A DNA stretch of 64,000 nucleotides, from the NCBI RefSeq assembly GCF_034064985.1, contig NZ_CP139249.1, forward strand, positions 2,108,001 through 2,172,000, in the 5' to 3' direction. Position numbers and translations under genes: made by a program. Position 1 is the first letter of the stretch; every line of letters starts with the position of its first letter. This document shows positions 55,602 through 63,124 of the stretch, one piece after another. This stretch comes from Acinetobacter pittii. GTDB lineage: Bacteria; Pseudomonadota; Gammaproteobacteria; Pseudomonadales; Moraxellaceae. The notes under the pieces are model-generated. The model saw only the letters and a program-made list of their open reading frames with translations. It did no database searches and was not told the origin of the DNA.

Positions 55602-56915
55602 GTGAATAAAATCAAAACACTAGTGTTAGCAATGAGTTCTTTAGGTGCAATGAGCGTGACGATGTCTGTGCATGCCGCTACAGATGCTGAAGTTAACGCC
55701 TTACGTGATGAGGTAAAGGAGTTAAAACTACTCGTTCAGAAACTATCTGATCAACAAAAAACAGCTTTAACTGTCACTGCTCCAGCAACAATTCCCGCAG
55801 TACCTGCCACCCCTACACCCCCTGCATCAAAACCAGGTTGGATGGCTATGGCCGATGGGCAAACTCAAGTCAAGCTTTATGGTAGTGTTCGCGCAGATGC
55901 AACCTATGACTTTAAAGGTTCAAATGGCAGTATTTCAAATGGTGCCAATTATCCACTGAATAAAGATGATCCAAAACAAGACTCACTCAATGTATCTGCA
56001 GCAACTTCACGAATTGGCTTAGATATTACTCGTCCAACTCAATATGGAGATTTAACAGGTAAAATTGAAGCCGATTTCATGGGTGGCAATGGAGATAATG
56101 GCCATGGTACTTTCCGTGTTCGTCATGCCTATATGTCTTTAGGAAAATGGTTAGCTGGTCAAACGACCTCACCTTTTGTAAACACAGATACATCACCAGA
56201 AACAGTAGATTTTAATGGCGCTATCGGTACAGGTACTACACGTACAGTACAGGTCCGTTACACCCAACCAATTAATGCACAACAAAAAATATTAGTTGCC
56301 TTAGAGGGTGGCGATGTTGAAAAAGCTGGTAATGCTGCCGGTGGAAGCCGTTTTCCTGCTTTAACAGCACGATATGATTTCAAAACTACGGATAACAAAG
56401 GCCTATTACAGTTACATGGTCTTGCCCATGAAAACCGTGTAGCTCCAAAAGATAGTACTTCTGAAGAGAAATTTGGCTGGGGTGTAGGCGTTGGTGGTAA
56501 ATATGATTTAACGCCTCAAGATAGCGTAGTTGCTAACTACTATCATGTTAAAGGCGATGGCCGTTATTTACTTTATAGCAATTCGGCTTATAACTATGAC
56601 ACAACAACACAAGATATTAATTTAGGAGAATTCGATAGCGCAGTAATTGGATATCAACGTAAATGGAGCCCTACTCTGCGTTCTACTTTTGCTGTAGGTG
56701 GTATTCAATACAAAGATGATAACGTCTATGCAAATAGCAATTTAACCAATACCAGCTATAACAAAGAAATTTATAACGCTTTAGTCAATTTAATCTGGAA
56801 CCCAGTTAAAAATATTGATTTAGGAGCAGAATATACTTACGGTCAACGTGAAACTTTTGCAGGTGACAAGGGTGATTATTCACGTATCAACCTACTAGCA
56901 AAGTATAGCTTCTAA
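55602..56915 (+). CDS. DcaP-like outer-membrane porin
   Basis: Trimeric outer-membrane porin of 437 residues. The GTG at 55602 has GGGGGAG five bases upstream and starts a normal signal peptide (cleaved after SVHA, about residue 25). An N-terminal coiled coil (TDAEVNALRDEVKELKLLVQ) precedes a beta-barrel with YGSVRADATYDFKG, RIGLDITRPTQYGDLTGKIE and a C-terminal aromatic residue (LLAKYSF). DcaP porins take up dicarboxylates and other negatively charged small molecules. It faces the Lrp gene and is followed by gltIJKL in the opposite direction. Confidence 0.9.
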   Translation: MNKIKTLVLAMSSLGAMSVTMSVHAATDAEVNALRDEVKELKLLVQKLSDQQKTALTVTAPATIPAVPATPTPPASKPGWMAMADGQTQVKLYGSVRADATYDFKGSNGSISNGANYPLNKDDPKQDSLNVSAATSRIGLDITRPTQYGDLTGKIEADFMGGNGDNGHGTFRVRHAYMSLGKWLAGQTTSPFVNTDTSPETVDFNGAIGTGTTRTVQVRYTQPINAQQKILVALEGGDVEKAGNAAGGSRFPALTARYDFKTTDNKGLLQLHGLAHENRVAPKDSTSEEKFGWGVGVGGKYDLTPQDSVVANYYHVKGDGRYLLYSNSAYNYDTTTQDINLGEFDSAVIGYQRKWSPTLRSTFAVGGIQYKDDNVYANSNLTNTSYNKEIYNALVNLIWNPVKNIDLGAEYTYGQRETFAGDKGDYSRINLLAKYSF

Positions 56916-56926
56916 AAATTAGATAT

Positions 56927-56958
56927 AAAAAAAGAGCCTTTAATGGCTCTTTTTTTTA
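56927..56958. terminator. Bidirectional terminator between the porin and gltL
   Basis: The stem AAAAGAGCC / GGCTCTTTT with T-runs in both directions lies between convergent genes. Confidence 0.88.
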
Positions 56959-56967
56959 TTAGGGTTA

Positions 56968-57711
56968 TTAGTGCATCGCCTGAATTTTTTCTAAGAAAAG
57001 TTTAGCACGCTCATGACGAGCTTCTAAATTATCAAAGAATTCATGGGTTGGGCAGTCTTCTAAAATCTTACCTTCATCCATAAAAATTAAACGGTTAGAT
57101 ACTCTTTTAGCAAAGCCCATTTCATGCGTAACACACATCATGGTCATGCCTTCATGTGCGAGCTGTACCATAACTTCAAGAACCTCACCGACCATTTCAG
57201 GATCAAGTGCAGAAGTTGGCTCATCAAACAACATACAGATTGGGTCCATAGACAAACCACGTGCAATCGCTACACGTTGCTGCTGACCACCCGACAACTG
57301 CCCCGGAAATTTATCTTTATGAGCAAGTAAGCCTACACGCTCTAAATATTTCAGACCTTTTGCACGAGCATCTGCAACTGAACGCTTTAACACTTTAACT
57401 TGAGCAATCGTCAAATTTTCCAAAACAGTCATGTGCGGAAAAAGCTCAAAGTGCTGAAAGACCATTCCCACTCGTGAACGAAATTTAGCGAGATCTGTTT
57501 TTGGATCTTTAAGCGAAATTCCATCAACAATAATGTCACCTTGTTGAAATGGTTCTAAAGCATTTACTGTTTTGATGAGTGTTGATTTTCCTGAACCAGA
57601 TGGTCCGCAAACAACAACGACATCACCTTTTTCAATACTCGTCGTGCAATCTGTTAAAACCTGAAAATCACCATACCATTTAGAGATATGTTGGATGTCT
57701 ATCATTGGCAT
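56968..57711 (-). CDS. gltL: Acidic amino acid ABC transporter ATPase
   Basis: Cytosolic ATPase of 247 residues. Walker A GPSGSGKST (about 34-42), signature LSGGQQQR, Walker B ICMLFDEPTSALDPE and switch His in CVTHEMGFA. It powers uptake by the GltJ/GltK channel. It is the last gene of gltIJKL, 13 bases after gltK, with GGAG before the ATG. Confidence 0.96.
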   Translation of the reverse strand: MPMIDIQHISKWYGDFQVLTDCTTSIEKGDVVVVCGPSGSGKSTLIKTVNALEPFQQGDIIVDGISLKDPKTDLAKFRSRVGMVFQHFELFPHMTVLENLTIAQVKVLKRSVADARAKGLKYLERVGLLAHKDKFPGQLSGGQQQRVAIARGLSMDPICMLFDEPTSALDPEMVGEVLEVMVQLAHEGMTMMCVTHEMGFAKRVSNRLIFMDEGKILEDCPTHEFFDNLEARHERAKLFLEKIQAMH

Positions 57712-57724
57712 TTAAAATCTCCAA

Positions 57725-58402
57725 TTAGCGAATGATGGCAATTTTTTGCTGTAAGCGTTTGACTAAATGCGACAGCACAAACGAGCTACAGAAATACACT
57801 ACAGCGACGATTAAATAGAATGTTGCTTTTGTTTCAGGTCCATATGTATTAGCCAATGTATCTGCACGGCCTAAAAAGTCTGGTGCACTAATCACATAAA
57901 CTAATGAGATGTCCTGAAATAGAATGATTGTTTGAGTTAACAATACTGGGAGCATGTTACGGAAGGCTTGAGGTAATACCACATAGCGCATTGATTGACC
58001 GTAGGTAAAACCTAGCGCATAGCCTGCATGTACCTGACCTTTTGAAATAGACTGAATTCCAGAACGTACAATTTCCGAGAAAAAAGCTGCTTCAAAAATG
58101 GCAAAAGTTACAACGCTCGAAAACAACGGACCCCAATAGGTATCAGATTGGAACTCAAATATTTTCGGCAACAAAAAGTAGAAGATAAAGATCACCTGAA
58201 TCAGTGGAATACCACGAAACAGATCAACATAAAATTTTGCAAAATTACTTGCGATGGCATTGCTAGATAAACGCATCATTGCCAATGGGGTTCCAATTAG
58301 GATACCGCCCATCATTGCTAATACCGTTACGGTAAGCGTAAAAATGAAACCTTCTTTGAGTGCCGCGATCACATCAGGGTTTTGTAATAAAGAAAAATCC
58401 AT
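57725..58402 (-). CDS. gltK: Acidic amino acid ABC transporter permease GltK
   Basis: Inner-membrane permease of 225 residues with five hydrophobic segments of the HisM/GlnP type, including the ATPase-docking EAA-like loop SKGQVHAGYALGFTYGQSMR. It pairs with GltJ to form the channel. A strong AGGAGGG precedes the ATG and only two bases separate it from the gltJ stop. Confidence 0.96.
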   Translation of the reverse strand: MDFSLLQNPDVIAALKEGFIFTLTVTVLAMMGGILIGTPLAMMRLSSNAIASNFAKFYVDLFRGIPLIQVIFIFYFLLPKIFEFQSDTYWGPLFSSVVTFAIFEAAFFSEIVRSGIQSISKGQVHAGYALGFTYGQSMRYVVLPQAFRNMLPVLLTQTIILFQDISLVYVISAPDFLGRADTLANTYGPETKATFYLIVAVVYFCSSFVLSHLVKRLQQKIAIIR

Positions 58403-58404
58403 GA

Positions 58405-59247
58405 TTACTTCCCTCCTGAACCTAAGCCAGGTACAGCCATTCGTTTCTCAATCCATGCCATCACAAACTTAATGCTATAAGTGATAATCAAATAAACAGG
58501 TGTAGAGAGAATAAGAATGATAATGTCCTGAGAAGTTTCTTCACGCATGGTTTTCGTGTAAGCAAAGAAATTCAATACACTCAACGCATATAAAACAGCT
58601 GAGTTTTTAAAAACGTTCATTGCTTCAGATGTAATCGTTGGCCATACGGTACGATATGCAACCGGTAAAATGACATAACGATAGCTTTGTGCAGTAGTAA
58701 AACCCATAGCGGAAGCTGCGAACTTCTGTCCACGAGACACGGTATTAATTCCGGCACGTATGTGCTCAGATACACGGGCAGCCGTGTAGAGACCTAATGC
58801 AAAAACACCAATAACCGCAGGTTGCTGATTTAAAATATTTTTCCACCAACCACCAGCAACTACATCCCCACTACCTGCACTTAAGCTGTCCGGTAAAAAC
58901 TCGGGAAAAACAAAAGCCCAGAAGAATAGTTGCACAATAAGTGGAATATTACGGAAAATTTCAACGTAACAATTGCCGATAAATGCGAGAGGTTTGTTGG
59001 GTAATGTACGAATTACCCCTAGGAGAGAACCTAATAAAAATGCGATAAGAAAGGCTATAATAGCTGTCCAAACCATAGTGAACACGCCTGAACCTAACAT
59101 TTGTAACCATGTGGGTGCCTCAGCATAAGCATTGTAGCTTGAGCTACCAATAGCTTTACAAACTGATTCTGCCCATGCGGCTTTATCGACACCATATTCA
59201 TTAGACTCCGCACAGAATATAGTCCAGTTTAGCGAGCCGACTGACAT
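58405..59247 (-). CDS. gltJ: Acidic amino acid ABC transporter permease GltJ
   Basis: Inner-membrane permease of 280 residues with an extended N-terminus (LNWTIFCAESNEYGVDKAAW) and a permease domain ending with the docking loop SRGQKFAASAMGFTTAQSYR. AAGGGG precedes the ATG. The 94-base gap after gltI contains a hairpin (59285-59318) that may protect the gltI message. Confidence 0.96.
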   Translation of the reverse strand: MSVGSLNWTIFCAESNEYGVDKAAWAESVCKAIGSSSYNAYAEAPTWLQMLGSGVFTMVWTAIIAFLIAFLLGSLLGVIRTLPNKPLAFIGNCYVEIFRNIPLIVQLFFWAFVFPEFLPDSLSAGSGDVVAGGWWKNILNQQPAVIGVFALGLYTAARVSEHIRAGINTVSRGQKFAASAMGFTTAQSYRYVILPVAYRTVWPTITSEAMNVFKNSAVLYALSVLNFFAYTKTMREETSQDIIILILSTPVYLIITYSIKFVMAWIEKRMAVPGLGSGGK

Positions 59248-59284
59248 GTTTGCCCCTTAAATTAATATCTTTAGAAAATAGACC

Positions 59285-59318
59285 ACTTGTGCAAATGAAT
59301 CTTTACACTTACACAAGT
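59285..59318 (-). repeat. Inverted repeat between gltI and gltJ
   Basis: ACTTGTG (59285-59291) / CACAAGT (59312-59318), 20-base spacer, in the intergenic RNA. Its position fits a stabiliser or partial terminator that gives more binding protein than permease. Confidence 0.6.
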
Positions 59319-59341
59319 AAATTTAGGACAAAAAGATCCAG

Positions 59342-60235
59342 TTAGATTCCTGCATCTGTTGGGTTAGCTTTTAATTTCTTATAAGATGAACTTTGTTGCA
59401 TGTTCAAATTCGTGTTTTTTGGTGGAATTGGAGATAAGAACCACTTCTTATATAAAGCGTCCATTTTACCAGTTTTCCACAAGTTATTTACAGTACGGTC
59501 TGCAACCGCTTTAAATTTTGGATCATCTTTAGCAAGCATAATTCCATAAGGTTCAGATGAAAGTACCGGACCTACAATTGCGAAAGCTTTAGGTGTAGAA
59601 GACTTAGCAATCAAGCCTGCTAAAATATTATCATCCATTACAAATGCAGCAGCACGGCCAGATGCCATCATGGCAAAAGAGTCAGCATGATCTTTACCAT
59701 AAATATTTTGAACATTAACAGCCTGACCTTTTTCATTCATCTTGATGTATTTGTCAGATGTAGTGCCCTGAGTAGTAACAACTGCTTTACCATTTAAGTC
59801 CGCCAAACTCTTAATGCCAGAGTTTGCTTTAACAGCCATGCGCACTTCTGTTGCATAGTAGTTAGTTGAGAAACCGACTTGTTGCTGACGTTGTTTAGAG
59901 TTTGTAGTGGTACCACATTCCATATCGATATTGCCTGCCAAAAGCTCAGGAATACGTGTTGATGAAGTTACTGCCTTGTACTCAACTTTTAAGCCAGGCA
60001 TTTTCAATTCTTTTTTAATGTCATTTGCAAACTGGTTACAGATATCGACTGCATAACCTACTGGTTTACCTGCAACAACATATGAAATTGGATCTGAGGA
60101 TTCTCGATGACCAATTACGATTTTTCCGGTACTTTTAATTTTAGCTAATGTATCTGCTGCTTGAATTTGAGAAGTAGCGCCAACCGTACAAAGTATAACT
60201 GTTGAAATAATGAGAGAGGTTGCAGAACGTTTCAT
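59342..60235 (-). CDS. gltI: Glutamate/aspartate-binding periplasmic protein
   Basis: Periplasmic binding protein of 297 residues feeding GltJKL. Signal peptide cleaved near residue 26 (QIQA). Segments IVIGHRESSDPISYVVAGKP, MECGTTTNSKQRQQQVGFST, NGKAVVTTQGTTSDKYIKMN, KDHADSFAMMASGRAAAFVM and PIPPKNTNLNM align by eye with E. coli GltI. AAGGAG precedes the ATG. It is the first gene of the operon, behind a near-consensus sigma-54 promoter. Confidence 0.96.
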   Translation of the reverse strand: MKRSATSLIISTVILCTVGATSQIQAADTLAKIKSTGKIVIGHRESSDPISYVVAGKPVGYAVDICNQFANDIKKELKMPGLKVEYKAVTSSTRIPELLAGNIDMECGTTTNSKQRQQQVGFSTNYYATEVRMAVKANSGIKSLADLNGKAVVTTQGTTSDKYIKMNEKGQAVNVQNIYGKDHADSFAMMASGRAAAFVMDDNILAGLIAKSSTPKAFAIVGPVLSSEPYGIMLAKDDPKFKAVADRTVNNLWKTGKMDALYKKWFLSPIPPKNTNLNMQQSSSYKKLKANPTDAGI

Positions 60236-60311
60236 AAGAACTCCTTGATGATCATTCTCTCTATTTATCTATAGAATCATTCATATAGAGCAATAGAGTG
60301 ATTTTTTATTA

Positions 60312-60331
60312 AATTGCAATTATCGAGCCAA
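60312..60331 (-). promoter_or_regulatory. Near-consensus sigma-54 promoter of gltIJKL
   Basis: On the minus strand TTGGCTCGATAATTGCAATT matches the -24/-12 consensus TTGGCACG-N4-TTGCA at all but one strongly conserved position, with the exact ten-base gap between the GG and GC dinucleotides. The start would be about 70 bases before the gltI ATG. Confidence 0.75.
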
Positions 60332-60730
60332 CTTTTCCAAGTTGGACCCATCCATTTGCTTCACTTATTCTATTCAATCTGTTTTGCAGAATTAATACCT
60401 TTAAAACTGCTCACATGTTTCTACTTTAATCTATGTTTTAATCTTCTGTCTATTATTAAGCTCATCTATTTACACTTAAATGTGGCAATTATTGATTACA
60501 TTGTAAACACATGCACAATAAAGTGGCTTAACTTTGGCTAAAAATAGTATTTAGAAAAATTGTATTTTCCAAAAAATTATAAAAATTAAAGTTATTAGTC
60601 ATTTAGATAAAATGGAATTTATATTGTAAAAAGTAATTTTGGCATCAAAATAATATAAACAAATGGCTTAATAAAAATCATTTAGAAAATTGATAGTAAT
60701 GTCTACATTAATAAAACAACTAGCAGAGAT

Positions 60731-60755
60731 AAAAAAACCCCGATTTTCTCAGGGC
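60731..60755 (-). terminator. Intrinsic terminator after the GST gene
   Basis: On the minus strand, CCCTGA / TCGGGG (one G-U pair) is followed by a run of T. Confidence 0.75.
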
Positions 60756-60766
60756 ATTTTATGACT

Positions 60767-61531
60767 TTAAATTCCGCGCCAATCTACTCGTGCATTACGC
60801 TCAGTTTGATATATTCTTAAAACATACTGACCGAGGGGTAAATCGAGTAAATTTTGCTGATAATTATTCCATTCTTCCGAAACACCTTCAGCCTCTTCAC
60901 GCTCCCACGGCGTACCCTTTATTTCCAATAAAGGAGCAAGCATAGAACATACAGAAATATCAGCAAGACTTAAGCGATCACCCACCATATAACGTGCCTG
61001 ATTTTCGATTAAGCAGTTATTTAGTTCATTTATGAGTTCATCCATACGCTCTTTTGACTGGTTGACTAGCTCTTCTTCAAGTTTATAGTTCTTCTTTACC
61101 AATGTTTTAAGAAAGGGTTTCGATATTTTTTCAAACTGACGTAAATAGCCTTGTTCACCCATCATAATTTCTAAAGCATGGTCTCCTTGCGCCAACGTGT
61201 GAGCTAGAGCCCAACGACGGACATGAATACCCAGCTCATCAGCCAAGCTATCTATTTTTAATGTTTGCTGCCTTAATTGTTCATCACGACGTAACAGTGA
61301 ATGCTCTGGATAAGTATCATCCAGATAAAGTGCAATTTTAGTCGATTCAGCAATCCATTGATGATCATCTTTCAAAATAGGCAGTAAATTTTGGCCTGTT
61401 TTGAGTTGTGCAAAAGCACGATGAAATCCTGGAATTAAGTTATGAGCCACATAATCAAGTTCTTTATGGTCTAACAACCAGCGAGCTTTTTCACAATAAT
61501 GGGACAAAGGAAACTGATACAAAACCCGCAT
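60767..61531 (-). CDS. Glutathione S-transferase family protein
   Basis: Protein of 254 residues. The thioredoxin-fold N-terminal domain (MRVLYQFPLSHYCEKARWLL, with Cys13 and the cis-Pro segment LLPIL) is followed by an all-alpha C-terminal domain (YMVGDRLSLADISVCSMLAP). GSTs conjugate or reduce electrophiles and peroxides; the substrate is unknown. It is longer than most bacterial GSTs (about 200-230). It is transcribed alone. Confidence 0.88.
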   Translation of the reverse strand: MRVLYQFPLSHYCEKARWLLDHKELDYVAHNLIPGFHRAFAQLKTGQNLLPILKDDHQWIAESTKIALYLDDTYPEHSLLRRDEQLRQQTLKIDSLADELGIHVRRWALAHTLAQGDHALEIMMGEQGYLRQFEKISKPFLKTLVKKNYKLEEELVNQSKERMDELINELNNCLIENQARYMVGDRLSLADISVCSMLAPLLEIKGTPWEREEAEGVSEEWNNYQQNLLDLPLGQYVLRIYQTERNARVDWRGI

Positions 61532-61900
61532 AAAATCTCCACGTTTATTTTTATTTGACTATTTGTACAAAAATGGTCGATGGTAAGTAGATACTTTAGA
61601 AGCTATTTTTAATGAAAACAATGGATATTGTGCTCATTTTTCACTGACAGTTAGGTCTATATTTTTTATATCTTTTTTTACCGTACTTATAGCTCTTTTT
61701 CATATTAAAAAATTTTTAGTTATTCATTTTACAGATAAAAATTATAATTTATTGATTTTTAATATATTTCTATATCTTTATTTATCTATTAAAAATCAAA
61801 AAAACTGCTTTGCATTTTTATTCATAAGCTGAGCATAAGTCCTCGTTTAGTGGAAAAATATTTCTTTTGTAAGGTAATGACAGCAATACAAGGTGTCATT
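61532..61900. other. AT-rich intergenic region before the sfnB genes
   Basis: 369 bases between divergent genes, very AT-rich. I looked for a sigma-54 promoter, expected for SfnR-controlled genes, and found none. No other recognised element or gene. Confidence 0.4.
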
Positions 61901-63112
61901 ATGTCTAATTCTCTATCTAAAACGACGGCATACGTCCAAATCATTCAAAATGATCAACAAGCAATTAATGCTGCTTATCAAGTAGCTGATTTTGCTTTAG
62001 AGGGCCGTAATACACGTGATCAACAACGCTTACTACCCCATGAGCAAATTGAAAGCTTTAGCCAAAAAGGTTTAGGCGGAATTCGCATTTCAAAAAAATA
62101 CCGTGGTGCTTTTGTTTCCAATAAAACACTGGCACAAGTTTTCCGTATTTTAAGTAAAGGTGATGCAAATGTTGGTCAGATTCCACAAAATCAGATTAGT
62201 CTGTTAAACCTGATCGAAATCATGGGCACAGAACAACAAAAACAATTTATCTTTTCAGAAATATTAGCAGGTAAACGTCTTGCCAACGGTGGGCCAGAAC
62301 GTAATACCCATGATTCAAAAACCTTAAAAACTACACTCACCATTGAAAATGGTAAATATATTTTAAACGGTGAAAAGTTTTATTCTACAGGTACAAGTTT
62401 TGCACATTGGCTCGCAATTAAAGCGGTTCATCCTGAAGGCCATGTGGTTTTAGTCATTGTTAGCCGAGATGTCCAAGGCATTGAAGTCATTAATGACTGG
62501 AATGGATTTGGTCAACGTACTACAGCGAGCGGTACAGTTAAATTAAATCAAGTTGAAGTTAATCCAGAACTTATTTTTGATGAGCGCTTATTAACACAGG
62601 TCCCTACTTATCGCGGTGCTTATTCTCAGTTATTACAAGTAGCCATTGATGTCGGTATTGCAGAAGCCGCTTTTGAAGATACTTTATCGACTATACACAA
62701 AGCGCGTCCAATTATTGATGCAAACGTTGAAAAAGCCAGCTTTGAACATTACACCCTGCAAGAGGTAGGTAAGTTAAATATTTTGCTGGACGCTGCAATT
62801 TTACTGCTTGATGAAGCTGCTGAATATTTAGATGAACTCGACCAACTTCAAACTGTGACTGATGAACAAGTAGCTAAAGCTTCGATCTTGGTGGCCGAAG
62901 CGAAAGTCTATGCCAATGATGCGGCTCTACAAATCTCTGAAAAACTACTAGAGCTGGGCGGTAGTCGTTCAAGCTTAAGCCAACATAATTTAGATCAACA
63001 TTGGCGAAATGCCCGTGTACATACCTTACATGACCCTGTTCGCTGGAAATTACATGCCATTGGCAATTATTACCTTAATGGTCATTTCCCTGCCCGCCAT
63101 GCTTGGATTTAA
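61901..63112 (+). CDS. SfnB-family sulfur acquisition flavin oxidoreductase
   Basis: Acyl-CoA-dehydrogenase-like flavin oxidoreductase of 403 residues. The ATG at 61901 has AAGGTG five bases upstream; an upstream in-frame start adds unconserved residues. Landmarks are IGQIPQN-like GQIPQNQISLLNLIEIMG, NGEKFYSTGTSFAHWLAIKA, DWNGFGQRTTASGTVKLNQV and LDQHWRNARVHTLHDPVRWK. SfnB/DszC-like enzymes use reduced flavin to release sulfur from organosulfur compounds during sulfate starvation. It is paralogous to, and directly followed by, a second member. Confidence 0.9.
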   Translation: MSNSLSKTTAYVQIIQNDQQAINAAYQVADFALEGRNTRDQQRLLPHEQIESFSQKGLGGIRISKKYRGAFVSNKTLAQVFRILSKGDANVGQIPQNQISLLNLIEIMGTEQQKQFIFSEILAGKRLANGGPERNTHDSKTLKTTLTIENGKYILNGEKFYSTGTSFAHWLAIKAVHPEGHVVLVIVSRDVQGIEVINDWNGFGQRTTASGTVKLNQVEVNPELIFDERLLTQVPTYRGAYSQLLQVAIDVGIAEAAFEDTLSTIHKARPIIDANVEKASFEHYTLQEVGKLNILLDAAILLLDEAAEYLDELDQLQTVTDEQVAKASILVAEAKVYANDAALQISEKLLELGGSRSSLSQHNLDQHWRNARVHTLHDPVRWKLHAIGNYYLNGHFPARHAWI

Positions 63113-63124
63113 GGAGAAATTGTC

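Larger units (their letters stand above)
60236..60766. other. Intergenic region upstream of gltI
   Basis: 531 bases between gltI and the GST gene, both on the minus strand. It contains the gltI sigma-54 promoter (60312-60331), a hairpin overlapping its -24 element (60328-60345), the GST terminator (60731-60755) and AT-rich DNA. A plus-strand frame at 60314-60541 has no ribosome site and I regard it as chance. I did not find a TTCGG-N4-CCGAA enhancer pair. Confidence 0.5.

Noticed and set aside
60314..60541. A 75-codon frame upstream of gltI
   Set aside because: TTG start, no ribosome site, low-complexity composition, and it overlaps the sigma-54 promoter of the opposite strand.
61532..61900. 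Sigma-54 promoter for the sfnB genes
   Set aside because: No TGGC-N8-TTGC-like pair with the right spacing was found.
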